From: an uncultured Flavobacteriaceae bacterium | Lineage (GTDB): Bacteria; Bacteroidota; Bacteroidia; Flavobacteriales; Flavobacteriaceae | Reading direction: 5' to 3' | Length of the DNA: 64,000 nt | Assembly: GCA_937901915.1 (NCBI GenBank) | Contig: CALGUD010000151.1 | Location: 1-64,000 of the forward strand | Shown here: piece by piece, positions 26,802 to 36,238 of the stretch | Position numbering within the stretch: the first letter of the stretch is position 1 | How the letters are laid out: each line of letters starts with the position of its first letter | Notes under the pieces: generated by a model | Database searches by the model: none | Told to the model about the DNA's origin: nothing | The model's input: the letters and a program-made list of their open reading frames with translations, nothing else | Program-made: the position numbers and the translations under genes

Positions 26802-28796
26802 ATGAAAAATAGTTGTTTCAACTTTAGCGTAGTATATCTATTCAGCCTATTCGTATTCAATAGTTATATAACAAATGTAAATGCCCAGCAAGGTAAACAA
26901 ATAAGCCCTGACTTGTTCGGATTGTTTTTTGAGGATATCAATTATGCCGCCGACGGTGGACTCTATGCAGAGTTGGTTCAGAATCGCTCTTTTGAATACT
27001 CCCCAACCGACAATCTTGAATGGCATTCTTTAACATCGTGGCAATTTGTTAAACAAGTTTTTTCGTATGGCTCTTTACATATAGAAACCAACAACTCGGT
27101 TCATCCGAATAATCCCAATTATGCGGTACTGAATATAGAGCACATAGGTACACGCGCCACCGGTGAAAAAAGTGATATACCTCAAAATAAAGGTACACCC
27201 GGGGTAGGCATAAAAAATATGGGGTATGATGCTATGATTGTTAAGGGCGGTGATAATTATAATTTTTCCATGTTTGCCCGACAAATATCTGATAATCCTG
27301 TTTCTATAGTAGTTAGTTTAGAAGGGACAGAAGGAAAAATTCTGGATGAAGAAAAAGTAACCATCAATTCAAAAGAATGGAAAAAGTACTCCACAACACT
27401 AACTCCTTCTAAAAGCAATGATAGCACTTCGTTGGTGATTCTTGCTGTCAGTAAAGGTGAACTGGCAATTGATGTAGTTTCGCTGTTTCCTGAAAAAACA
27501 TTTAAAAACAGGTCCAATGGCTTAAGAGCAGATTTGGCAACACTTTTAGCAGATATAAAGCCTGCATTTGTACGCTTTCCTGGTGGGTGCCTGGTGCACG
27601 GAGATGGAGTGGGTAATATGTACAGGTGGAAAAATACGGTGGGCCCGATAGAACAACGTATTGAACAAAGGAATCTTTGGGGCTATCACCAAACCAATGG
27701 ATTGGGATATTTTGAATATTTTCAATTTTGTGAAGACATAGGGGCAAAACCGGTTCCCGTATTGCCTGCGGCCGTCAGTTGTCAAAATTCCGGTGGCACC
27801 TGGAGGGTAGGAGGTACCGGACAGCAGGCTTTGCCAATGGAATTTATGGAAGAATATATACAAGAAGTTTTAGATCTTGTAGAATGGGCAAATGGGCCCG
27901 CCAATTCTAAATGGGGATCAGTACGGGCAGTTGCTGGCCACCCTGAACCTTTTAATCTTGAATATATTGGTATAGGGAATGAAGATAAAATGACTCCGGA
28001 ATTTGAAGAACGCTTTAGTATGATTATATCGGCTGTTAAAGAAAAACATCCGGAAATTACTTTAATAGGAACTTCAGGGCCGTTTTCGGATGGGGAAGAT
28101 TTTGAGAAAGGTTGGGAATTAGCCGATATTAATAATGTACCAATTGTTGATGAACATTATTACAAACAACCGGAATGGTTTCTTTCTAACCTGAATCGTT
28201 ATGATGCTTATGACAGAAACAAACCAGCAGTTTATCTGGGTGAATATGCATCATGGGGCAATAAATTAAAAAATGCAATTGCTGAAGCCGGCTATATGAT
28301 AGGTCTTGAACGCAATGCGGACATTGTAAAAATGGCCTCCTACGCTCCTTTACTTGCTAAAAAGGACCATACACAATGGACAACAGATATGATATTTTTT
28401 GATAATAAAAGTTATTATTTAACACCAAACTACCATGTTCAAAAAATGTTCAGTACCAATTACGGAGACACTTACTATGAAAACATCATTTCAACGGCAA
28501 AAGACACCACGCTTAGTGCCTCTTGTATAAAAGACACTAAAACCGGTGATATCATTTTAAAAATGGTAAATACAGGAAAAAAAGCCAAAAATTTTAAAAT
28601 CAATCTCGATACGTTTACAAATTTCAAATCGGATGCAGAAAAAATAGTGCTTTCAGGAAATCCGGAAGCAGAAAACACTTTCGAGAATTCTACCAAGGTA
28701 GTTCCGGAAAAAGATATCATAAAAGTGAGCAATTTATTTGATTATAAAGCACCTCCAACCTCGTTAACGGTCATCAGAATAAAAACTAACCAATAA
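26802..28796 (+). CDS. Secreted GH51 alpha-L-arabinofuranosidase
   Basis: This is a retaining alpha-L-arabinofuranosidase acting on arabinoxylan or arabinan side chains. I favour ATG at 26802, after AATTTAAAA, which starts the signal peptide MKNSCFNFSVVYLFSLF (to about residue 33); an in-frame ATG at 26784 overlaps the upstream stop by 8 bases and is the alternative. The N-terminal part (about 35-240) includes a CBM4-like beta sandwich split by the start of the barrel. The (beta/alpha)8 barrel carries acid/base Glu394 in YIGIGNED and nucleophile Glu481 in YLGEYASW. A C-terminal beta domain follows. The 664-aa length fits Bacteroidota GH51 enzymes. Confidence 0.93.
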   Translation: MKNSCFNFSVVYLFSLFVFNSYITNVNAQQGKQISPDLFGLFFEDINYAADGGLYAELVQNRSFEYSPTDNLEWHSLTSWQFVKQVFSYGSLHIETNNSVHPNNPNYAVLNIEHIGTRATGEKSDIPQNKGTPGVGIKNMGYDAMIVKGGDNYNFSMFARQISDNPVSIVVSLEGTEGKILDEEKVTINSKEWKKYSTTLTPSKSNDSTSLVILAVSKGELAIDVVSLFPEKTFKNRSNGLRADLATLLADIKPAFVRFPGGCLVHGDGVGNMYRWKNTVGPIEQRIEQRNLWGYHQTNGLGYFEYFQFCEDIGAKPVPVLPAAVSCQNSGGTWRVGGTGQQALPMEFMEEYIQEVLDLVEWANGPANSKWGSVRAVAGHPEPFNLEYIGIGNEDKMTPEFEERFSMIISAVKEKHPEITLIGTSGPFSDGEDFEKGWELADINNVPIVDEHYYKQPEWFLSNLNRYDAYDRNKPAVYLGEYASWGNKLKNAIAEAGYMIGLERNADIVKMASYAPLLAKKDHTQWTTDMIFFDNKSYYLTPNYHVQKMFSTNYGDTYYENIISTAKDTTLSASCIKDTKTGDIILKMVNTGKKAKNFKINLDTFTNFKSDAEKIVLSGNPEAENTFENSTKVVPEKDIIKVSNLFDYKAPPTSLTVIRIKTNQ

Positions 28797-28817
28797 TTTA
28801 ATTAATAATACAAACCA

Positions 28818-29783
28818 ATGAATAATCGCAACATTAAAACTTTATTTTTATTAGCCGCCTCTCTGACAGGAGTAAGTTCATTTGCCCAAAATCCTATAAT
28901 AACAGATGTCTTTACAGCAGATCCTGCTCCCATTGTATATGACGATACTGTATATTTATACGCCAGTCACGATACAGCAACCGTTGCAGATACCAACTAC
29001 AAAATGCCCGATTGGCTTCTATTTTCATCAAAAGATATGGTAAACTGGACCAATCATGGTTCGCCTTTATCCCCAAAATCATTTTCATGGGCCACCGGCG
29101 ATGCGTATGCTGCTCAATGTATAGAAAGAGACGGGAAATTTTATTGGTTTGTTTCTACATTTCATAAAGAAGATGAAAACAGTAAGGGTGGCGGTGCAAT
29201 AGGTGTTGCCGTTTCCGATAATCCCACCGGGCCTTTTAAAGATGCCATAGGAAAAGCTTTAATTGTGAATGAAATGACAACGGATATGAAGCATGGTTGG
29301 GACGATATTGACCCTACAGTTTTTATAGATGACGATGGACAAGCCTATATGTACTGGGGTAATGGAAGTTGTAAATGGGTGAAATTAAAAGAAAATATGA
29401 TTGAAATTGATGGTCCCATTAACACATTTAAACCTAAAAATTTTATTGAAGGACCTTGGGTTTATAAAAGAAATGGCTTGTACTATTTAGTTTATGCCGG
29501 TGCAGGCACTAAACCCGAAATGATAGAATATTGTACCGCTACAAGTCCGGAAGGTCCTTGGGAATATCAGGGTATAATTCAGGAAAACGTTAACAATAGC
29601 TTTACAACACACCCTGGTATCGTAGATTTTAAAGGAAAGTCATACTTCATGTATCACGATGGTTCGCTTCCTACAGGAGGAAGTTATAGGCGCTCAATTT
29701 GCATTGACTATATGTATTATAATGAAGATGGTACCATTCAAAAAATAGTTCAGACTAAAGAAGGTGTGAAACCTGTTAAATAA
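28818..29783 (+). CDS. Secreted GH43 glycosidase, single domain
   Basis: This 321-aa inverting glycosidase has a signal peptide (to about residue 24, SSFAQ). The five-bladed beta-propeller carries the GH43 triad: Asp in FTADPAPIV (about 35), Asp in DDIDPTVF (about 165) and Glu in FIEGPWVY (about 212). No accessory domain is present. Members of this family are alpha-L-arabinofuranosidases or beta-xylosidases; the context favours one of these, but the subfamily cannot be settled by eye. It is 21 bases after the GH51 gene and 11 bases before another GH43 gene. Confidence 0.92.
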   Translation: MNNRNIKTLFLLAASLTGVSSFAQNPIITDVFTADPAPIVYDDTVYLYASHDTATVADTNYKMPDWLLFSSKDMVNWTNHGSPLSPKSFSWATGDAYAAQCIERDGKFYWFVSTFHKEDENSKGGGAIGVAVSDNPTGPFKDAIGKALIVNEMTTDMKHGWDDIDPTVFIDDDGQAYMYWGNGSCKWVKLKENMIEIDGPINTFKPKNFIEGPWVYKRNGLYYLVYAGAGTKPEMIEYCTATSPEGPWEYQGIIQENVNNSFTTHPGIVDFKGKSYFMYHDGSLPTGGSYRRSICIDYMYYNEDGTIQKIVQTKEGVKPVK

Positions 29784-29794
29784 ATATCAACTAA

Positions 29795-31444
29795 ATGAAA
29801 TTTAAATATTTTTTTTTCTTAATCATTTGGATTATTGCATTCAATCTTAATGCACAAGTCAATAAAGCTCATAATCCCATAATATTTACAGATGTACCGG
29901 ATGCTTCTATGGTACGTGTGGGCGACACTTACTATATGAGTAGTACCACAATGCACATGACTCCGGGCGTACCTATTATGAAATCCAGGGATTTAGTAAA
30001 CTGGAAACTTATTAATTACGCATATAATACACTTGGGAATAATGATGAAGTTTATTTAGAAAATGGTAAAAATATGTATGGTAGAGGTTCCTGGGCCAGT
30101 TGTTTACGATACCATAATGAAACGTTTTATGTGAGCACTTTTTCTGCAACAACAGGTAAAACTTATATTTTCACTACCAAAGACTTGGAGAAAGGCCCTT
30201 GGAATAAAATTGAATTTGAGCCCTCTTATCATGACAATACCATCTTTTTTGATGATGATGGAAAAGGATACATTGTTCATAATGATGCTCCCGATCAGGG
30301 TAAAGAACAGTATCAAGGACACCGTGTAATAAAAATATGGGATTACGATATTGAAAATGACAGGGTTATTCCCGGAACTGATAAAATTATTGTTGATGGA
30401 GGTGTAGATATAACAGAAAAACCTATCTGGATAGAAGCACCCCATATCTATAAAAAGGATGGAAAATATTTTCTAATGTGTGCAGAAGGTGGTACCGGCG
30501 ATTGGCACAGCGAAGTTATTTTTAAGAGCGATAACCCAAGAGGGCCTTATATACCAGCATCAAATAACCCTATTCTCACTCAAAGATATTTTGCAAAAGA
30601 CCGTAAAAATAAAGTAGACTGGGCGGGACATGCAGATTTGATTAAGGGTCCTGACGATAAATACTACGGTGTTTTCTTAGCCGTACGACCCAATGAAGAA
30701 AATAGGGTAAATACGGGGCGTGAAACGTTTATTTTACCTGTGGATTGGTCAGGGGAATTTCCTGTTTTCGAAAACGGACTTATACCAATAGAGCCTAAAC
30801 TTAAAATGCCTGAAGGTGTAGAAAACAAAACCGGGCAGAATAATTTCATCCCAAATGGCAATTTTACAATTACAGAAAACTTTACTTCAGATAAATTGGA
30901 TTACCGGTGGATTGGCTTAAGAGGTCCTCGCGAAGCATTTATTTCAACCACAAAAAAAGGATTGGAAATACAACCATTTGAAACCAATATTAAAGAACTA
31001 AAACCAACCTCTACATTATTTCTTAGACAGCAGCACAATAGTTTTTCTTTTACTACTACCTTAGATTATAAACCAAAATCTGAAAAAGATTTGGCAGGTA
31101 TTGTGGCTTTACAAAATGAAGGTTCTAATTATGTGTTTGGTATTACTAAGAAAGGTAAAGAAAATCACCTGGTACTACATAAAAACAGTTTTCCTGACAG
31201 ACGTGGTGATATTATTTCTGAGGTTATTGCAAGTACCAAAGTAGACATAAACAAACCAATAAAATTAAAAGTTGAAGCTAATGGTGATAAGTATGAATTC
31301 GCTTATGCTATTGATGGAAAGGAGTTTGAAAACTTAGGAGGTACGGTTTCCGGTGATATCCTGTCTACTGACGTGGCTGGTGGTTTTACAGGTGCTTTAT
31401 TAGGCCTTTATGCTACAACTGGTAATGATATCATAGTTGAGTAA
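29795..31444 (+). CDS. Secreted GH43 glycosidase with C-terminal beta-sandwich
   Basis: This 549-aa protein has a signal peptide ending NLNAQ (about residue 21). The GH43 propeller covers about 25-335. Candidate catalytic residues are Asp in FTDVPDASMV (about 35), Asp in YHDNTIFFDDDG (about 149) and Glu in WIEAPHIY (about 215). The C-terminal half (about 355-549) is a beta-sandwich of the DUF1349/GH43-C2 type found in two-domain beta-xylosidases. It differs from the preceding single-domain GH43, so the two probably have complementary specificities on xylan or arabinan. A 122-base spacer follows without a clear terminator, so transcription may continue to the esterases. Confidence 0.9.
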   Translation: MKFKYFFFLIIWIIAFNLNAQVNKAHNPIIFTDVPDASMVRVGDTYYMSSTTMHMTPGVPIMKSRDLVNWKLINYAYNTLGNNDEVYLENGKNMYGRGSWASCLRYHNETFYVSTFSATTGKTYIFTTKDLEKGPWNKIEFEPSYHDNTIFFDDDGKGYIVHNDAPDQGKEQYQGHRVIKIWDYDIENDRVIPGTDKIIVDGGVDITEKPIWIEAPHIYKKDGKYFLMCAEGGTGDWHSEVIFKSDNPRGPYIPASNNPILTQRYFAKDRKNKVDWAGHADLIKGPDDKYYGVFLAVRPNEENRVNTGRETFILPVDWSGEFPVFENGLIPIEPKLKMPEGVENKTGQNNFIPNGNFTITENFTSDKLDYRWIGLRGPREAFISTTKKGLEIQPFETNIKELKPTSTLFLRQQHNSFSFTTTLDYKPKSEKDLAGIVALQNEGSNYVFGITKKGKENHLVLHKNSFPDRRGDIISEVIASTKVDINKPIKLKVEANGDKYEFAYAIDGKEFENLGGTVSGDILSTDVAGGFTGALLGLYATTGNDIIVE

Positions 31445-31566
31445 AAAAAGAAAGAATTGAATTATAACGTAAAGTATTGAGAAGATAGGGGGAGCTTATG
31501 TCGGTTTTTAGTGCCTGTGTAATGGGTGAGTTATAATTCATATAAAATAATTTAAAACATATTTAA

Positions 31567-33144
31567 ATGAAAAATACATTTATTATAATCGCATTAACGG
31601 CTTTATTTATCACAGGGTGTGATGATACTAAAACTAAAAAATATACGCCTCTTACTGCTCAAGTTGAAGTAGAGCAAGGAATGGTTGAGGGAACTGTTGA
31701 AGACAGTTTAACGGTTTTTAAAGGTATTCCGTTTGCTCAACCCCCAATTGGGGACCTCAGATGGCGGACCCCTCAACCTGCAAATAAATGGGAGGGAATA
31801 AAAAAAACAAAGGAATATGCGCCAGCTCCCATACAGGGTAACGATCCCACGGGCAAAAGCGAAGACTGCCTTTATTTAAATGTTTGGACACCTGCGAAAT
31901 CATCAGAAGACAAAATTCCTGTACTTGTTTGGATTTATGGAGGTGGCTTTAGTTATGGATCTACTTCTGAACCCGCTTATGATGGGGCAGCATTGGCTAA
32001 AAAAGGAGTTGTTTTAGTAAGTATTGCATACCGTGTTGGCCAGTTAGGCTTTCTGGCACATCCCGAATTGAGTGCTGAAAATCCGGAAAATACTTCAGGC
32101 AACTATGGTTTGCTGGATATGATAGCCGGTTTACAATGGGTAAAAGATAATATCGCTGCATTTGGTGGAGATCCGAATAAAGTGACAATTTTTGGAGAAT
32201 CGGCCGGAGGTATAGCTGTGAGTATGCTGAGTGCATCTCCGCTTGCAAAGGGACTTTTTCATGGTGCAATTTCACAAAGTGGGGGTTCATTTGGGCCAAC
32301 ACGCCTCACTACTTTTCCGGGAGAAAACATGAAAACCCTGGCAATGGCAGAAAAAGATGGTTTAAAATTTGCAGAAAAAGCTGGTGATACCTCATTAGCA
32401 GGACTCAGGAAAATACCCGCAGATAAATTACCCATGGAGATGGGCATGGGAGGGGCATGGCCTATAGTTGATGGTTGGGTTATACCCGACGATCAATATA
32501 AACTTTACGAAGCAGGTAAATTTAACGACACACCAATTCTTGTTGGTTACAATTCAGATGAGGGTGCCAGCTTCACAAGAACAAAAGATCCCAAAGAGTA
32601 TATTAGTAGTGTAGAAGAACGTTATGGTCCCTATGCAGATAGTTTATTAAAAGCCTATCCTGTTGACTCTACCACAGTTCCAAAAACTGCCCGTGATTTA
32701 TCACGCGATGCAGCATTCGGTTGGCCAACATGGTCATGGGCAAGATTGCAGGCCAAAAAAGGAAAATCTAAGGTTTTTTATTACTATTTCGATCAACATC
32801 CGGACCATCCGGAAGATTCGCCGAATTATGGTTATGGTTCACCACATGGACAGGAAGTGGCTTACGTTTTTGAGAATTTAGATGCTTCTAATCCTGAAAC
32901 TACAAAAACAGATTTAGGAATTTCGGATTTAATGGGGACGTATTGGACAAACTTTGCGAAATATGGAGATCCCAATGGTGAAGGTGTGCCAAAATGGCCG
33001 GCATTTAGTGATGAAAATCCGGAGGTAATGTATTTCAATAAAACAGCTTATACCGGTCCGGTGCCAAGTGCTGAATCTCTCGAGGTTTTAGATTCCTATT
33101 TCACATGGAGACGTACTCAAGAAGGAGCTGAGTGGGCAAAATGA
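31567..33144 (+). CDS. Type-B carboxylesterase lipoprotein
   Basis: This 525-aa alpha/beta-hydrolase of the carboxylesterase/lipase (COesterase) family has a lipobox ending at Cys18 (FITGC), so it is a membrane-anchored lipoprotein. The oxyanion-hole motif is WIYGGGFSYG. The triad is Ser212 in FGESAGG, Glu332 in YNSDEGAS and His427 in YGSPHGQE, all intact. Such enzymes hydrolyse acyl esters; beside xylan and arabinan glycosidases it may act on acetyl, feruloyl or glucuronoyl esters, which I cannot distinguish. It lies 122 bases after GH43 and 88 before the acetylesterase gene, on the same strand. Confidence 0.9.
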   Translation: MKNTFIIIALTALFITGCDDTKTKKYTPLTAQVEVEQGMVEGTVEDSLTVFKGIPFAQPPIGDLRWRTPQPANKWEGIKKTKEYAPAPIQGNDPTGKSEDCLYLNVWTPAKSSEDKIPVLVWIYGGGFSYGSTSEPAYDGAALAKKGVVLVSIAYRVGQLGFLAHPELSAENPENTSGNYGLLDMIAGLQWVKDNIAAFGGDPNKVTIFGESAGGIAVSMLSASPLAKGLFHGAISQSGGSFGPTRLTTFPGENMKTLAMAEKDGLKFAEKAGDTSLAGLRKIPADKLPMEMGMGGAWPIVDGWVIPDDQYKLYEAGKFNDTPILVGYNSDEGASFTRTKDPKEYISSVEERYGPYADSLLKAYPVDSTTVPKTARDLSRDAAFGWPTWSWARLQAKKGKSKVFYYYFDQHPDHPEDSPNYGYGSPHGQEVAYVFENLDASNPETTKTDLGISDLMGTYWTNFAKYGDPNGEGVPKWPAFSDENPEVMYFNKTAYTGPVPSAESLEVLDSYFTWRRTQEGAEWAK

Positions 33145-33232
33145 TTTTTTAAAATAAAATATCACAGCCGGATCTATGCCAAAAATACCTTTATACGTTC
33201 TGGCTGATCACGATACATAAAATTCGGGCATT

Positions 33233-34087
33233 ATGAAAAAAGCATCAAATATTATTGTGTTCATTATCTTTTTAATGGCTATAAACTTTTCGTATTCCCA
33301 AGACCCGAATTTCCATATTTATTTGAGTTTCGGGCAATCTAATATGGAAGGAAATGCACCTATTGAAGCACAGGATACAGTAAACGTAAATGAACGCTTT
33401 CAAGTTTTAGAAGCTGTTAATTGTCCAAACCTCGATCGTGAAAAAGGCAAATGGTATACCGCGGTCCCGCCATTATGCCGTTGTAAAACAGGACTTACAC
33501 CTACCGATTACTTTGGAAGAACAATGGTTGAAAACCTACCGGAAAATGTTAAAGTTGGTATTATCAATGTTGCTGTTGGTGGTTGTAAAATAGAACTATT
33601 TGATAAAGATAGGTATGAAGAGTATTTAACCACAGCTCCCGATTGGTTAAGGAATATGGCAAATGAATATGATGGGAACCCTTATGGACGCCTTGTTGAA
33701 ATGGGGAAATTGGCACAAAAAGATGGAGTTATAAAAGGTATTCTTCTACATCAGGGTGAATCTAACCCCAATGATTCACTTTGGACCAAAAAGGTAAAAA
33801 TTGTGTATAATAATTTGATGAAAGATTTAAATTTGAAATCTGAAGAAGTCCCGTTATTGGCCGGAGAAACCGTACACGAAGATCAAGGTGGTATTTGCGC
33901 CGGCATGAACAAGATTATTGCAACACTCCCCGAAACTATCCCTAACGCTTATGTAATATCATCTAAAGGTTGTACAGACGCAAAAGATAATTTGCACTTT
34001 AATGCTGAAGGCTATCGTACTTTAGGTAAAAGATACGCCATAAAAATGTTGTCATTAATGGGGTATAATGTTGTAGAAACTAAGTAA
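33233..34087 (+). CDS. Secreted SASA-domain acetylesterase (CE6 type)
   Basis: This 284-aa SGNH-like esterase has a signal peptide ending SYSQ (about residue 23). The nucleophile Ser36 is in FGQSNMEGN, the family block I. His173 is in LHQGESN and the C-terminal His255 in DNLHFNAEGY completes the catalytic set. The domain occurs in carbohydrate esterase family 6 acetylxylan esterases and sialate O-acetylesterases. With xylan-type glycosidases on the same strand, acetylxylan esterase is the better reading. It is followed after 24 bases by another esterase gene. Confidence 0.88.
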   Translation: MKKASNIIVFIIFLMAINFSYSQDPNFHIYLSFGQSNMEGNAPIEAQDTVNVNERFQVLEAVNCPNLDREKGKWYTAVPPLCRCKTGLTPTDYFGRTMVENLPENVKVGIINVAVGGCKIELFDKDRYEEYLTTAPDWLRNMANEYDGNPYGRLVEMGKLAQKDGVIKGILLHQGESNPNDSLWTKKVKIVYNNLMKDLNLKSEEVPLLAGETVHEDQGGICAGMNKIIATLPETIPNAYVISSKGCTDAKDNLHFNAEGYRTLGKRYAIKMLSLMGYNVVETK

Positions 34088-34111
34088 AAATGAGACTTTA
34101 AAACTAACTCG

Positions 34112-35005
34112 ATGAATAAAATTTTAAATTTAGGATTTTCATCTTTATTGATGTTTTTTTCTGCATTTACGAGTGCACAGGAAATAATTAATTTATATCC
34201 CAATGATATTCCAAACTCAATACAATCAGAAATAAAAGAGTCCGGTGAAGGAATGTACAGAAATGTAACCAATCCGACTTTGGAATATTTTAAACCAAAT
34301 CCGGGAAAAGCAACTGGAACAGCAATTATTTTAGTTCCCGGGGGAGGTTATAGCGTGGTTGTTTACGAAGGTGAAGGACTTACCAATGCAAAATCTTTGG
34401 CTGAAAATGGTATTGCAGCGTTTGTTTTAAAATATCGCTTACCTAATGATCAGATTATGGATAACAAAAAAATCGGACCAGTACAAGATGCTCAACAAGC
34501 TATAAAATTGGTAAGGGAAAATGGCAAAAAATGGGGGTTAGACACAAATAAAATCGGTATTATGGGATTTTCAGCCGGAGGTCATTTAGCATCAACCGCG
34601 GCCACTCATTTTGAAAAATCTTATATAGAAAATTCAAATAACACAAGTCTTCGCCCGGACTTTCAAATTTTAGTCTATCCGGTTATTAGTATGACCGACA
34701 GTTTAACACATACTGGTTCAAGAGATGCTTTATTGGGTGATAATCCCAGTGCAGAGGATGTGCAGCTTTTTTCGAATGAAAAGCAAGTCAAAGCCAATAC
34801 ACCTCCGGCTTATTTAACCCATACAGCAGATGATACGGTTGTAGATGTAGACAACAGTATAGCATATTTTCAAAGCTTGAGGCATAACAACGTTGATGCA
34901 GAAATGCATATCTATCCCAAAGGAGGTCATGGATTTATTTTTAAACATCAGGAATGGATAAATCCTTTGCTTGCCTGGTTGAAAAGTAACAATTTCATAA
35001 AATAA
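34112..35005 (+). CDS. Secreted alpha/beta-hydrolase, probable acetyl esterase
   Basis: This 297-aa protein has a signal peptide (to about residue 22, TSAQ). It has the alpha/beta-hydrolase core with an oxyanion-hole stretch VPGGGYSVV, nucleophile Ser154 in GFSAGGHLAS, a likely Asp in HTADDTVVDV (about 249) and His in PKGGHGFIF (about 272). This arrangement is common in xylan-locus enzymes often annotated as esterase or 'xylanase B'-like, which in fact remove acetyl groups. It is clearly an esterase-type fold, not a glycosidase. The five CE1-type genes follow after a 58-base spacer. Confidence 0.85.
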   Translation: MNKILNLGFSSLLMFFSAFTSAQEIINLYPNDIPNSIQSEIKESGEGMYRNVTNPTLEYFKPNPGKATGTAIILVPGGGYSVVVYEGEGLTNAKSLAENGIAAFVLKYRLPNDQIMDNKKIGPVQDAQQAIKLVRENGKKWGLDTNKIGIMGFSAGGHLASTAATHFEKSYIENSNNTSLRPDFQILVYPVISMTDSLTHTGSRDALLGDNPSAEDVQLFSNEKQVKANTPPAYLTHTADDTVVDVDNSIAYFQSLRHNNVDAEMHIYPKGGHGFIFKHQEWINPLLAWLKSNNFIK

Positions 35006-35063
35006 TACATTTAATATGTAACAATTTGTTGAAATTAAAGACAGATAACTAAACTAACCATAC

Positions 35064-36203
35064 ATGAAATTGAAACAGTCACTATTTCCCATTTTATTTT
35101 TGATAACCTGGTCAATGGTAACAGCACAATCCGGAATTCCAGCTGCTACCAATATAGCTGGTAAGGAATATCCTCAAATACTACCGGATAACCGGGTGGT
35201 TTTTCGCCTAAAAGCGCCTGAAGCTCAAAAAATTCAAATAGACTTAGGAAAGAAATATGACATGGTTAAAGATGATGAAGGATTTTGGACAGTGACAACC
35301 GAGCCACAAATTCCGGGTTTTCATTATTACTCATTGGTGATTGATGATGTTAGTGTAGCCGATCCTGCAAGTGAAACCTTTTATGGCATGGGAAGAATGT
35401 CTAGTGGTATTGATATTCCGGAGAAAGGAGTAGATTTTTATAAAATAAAAGATGTTCCTCACGGAGCTCTTAGTTCTAAATATTACTATTCTAAAGTAAC
35501 CAATAGTTGGCGCAGATTGTTTGTTTACACTCCCCCCGGATATGATACTGATCATGATGAGCATTATCCGGTTATGTATATCCAGCATGGAGGTGGTGAA
35601 GATGAACGAGGTTGGGCAGTTCAAGGTAGAACAGATATTATACTTGATAACCTGATTGCCGAAGGGAAAGCTGAAAGAATGCTTGTAGTTATTTCAAACG
35701 GAAATATAAATAGTGGAATTTTTGGATATAGTAGTGAAGGTATGGCAGCGTTTAAAGAAGAAATGACAAACAATATTGTGCCTTTTATAGACAAAAATTA
35801 CCGTACAATACCAGAAACCAACAAACGTGCTATATGTGGATTATCCATGGGAGGTGGCCAATCATTTTATGTTGGTTTGGAAAGCCTTGATTACTTTGGG
35901 TCAATAGGTATTTTCAGTACAGGTCTCTTTGGGGGAATAAGAAATCCGGCAGGGAATGAATTTGATGCGGAAAAAGAAATCCCGGGCTTGTTGAGTAATT
36001 CAAAGTCATTCAATGAAAAACTAAACCTTTTTTATATTTCAGTAGGTGAACAAGACGCTCGGATTGAGTTTACTAAAAAAGCTGTTGAGAAATTCAGGAG
36101 TAATGATTTAAAAGTTGAATTTGCCACTTTTCCGGGTGATCATGAATGGCAGGTTTGGAGAAAATCATTATACGATTTCGCATCAAGAGTATTTAAACAA
36201 TGA
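35064..36203 (+). CDS. CE1-type esterase with N-terminal E-set domain, paralogue 1
   Basis: This 379-aa secreted protein (signal peptide ending VTAQ, about residue 21) has an Ig-like 'early set' domain (about 30-125). The esterase D/feruloyl-esterase-like catalytic domain (about 130-379) has nucleophile Ser261 in CGLSMGGGQS, a likely Asp in VGEQDARIEF and His in PGDHEWQVWR. Family members remove feruloyl or acetyl groups from arabinoxylan. The protein closely resembles the C-terminal module of the 639-aa protein at 39761-41680 (shared PQILPDNRVVF, QKIQIDLGKKY, GFHYYSL), which suggests duplication. It is the first of five tandem paralogues. Confidence 0.9.
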   Translation: MKLKQSLFPILFLITWSMVTAQSGIPAATNIAGKEYPQILPDNRVVFRLKAPEAQKIQIDLGKKYDMVKDDEGFWTVTTEPQIPGFHYYSLVIDDVSVADPASETFYGMGRMSSGIDIPEKGVDFYKIKDVPHGALSSKYYYSKVTNSWRRLFVYTPPGYDTDHDEHYPVMYIQHGGGEDERGWAVQGRTDIILDNLIAEGKAERMLVVISNGNINSGIFGYSSEGMAAFKEEMTNNIVPFIDKNYRTIPETNKRAICGLSMGGGQSFYVGLESLDYFGSIGIFSTGLFGGIRNPAGNEFDAEKEIPGLLSNSKSFNEKLNLFYISVGEQDARIEFTKKAVEKFRSNDLKVEFATFPGDHEWQVWRKSLYDFASRVFKQ

Positions 36204-36238
36204 TTTTATAACAACTAATCAATTTAAAACTTAATATT

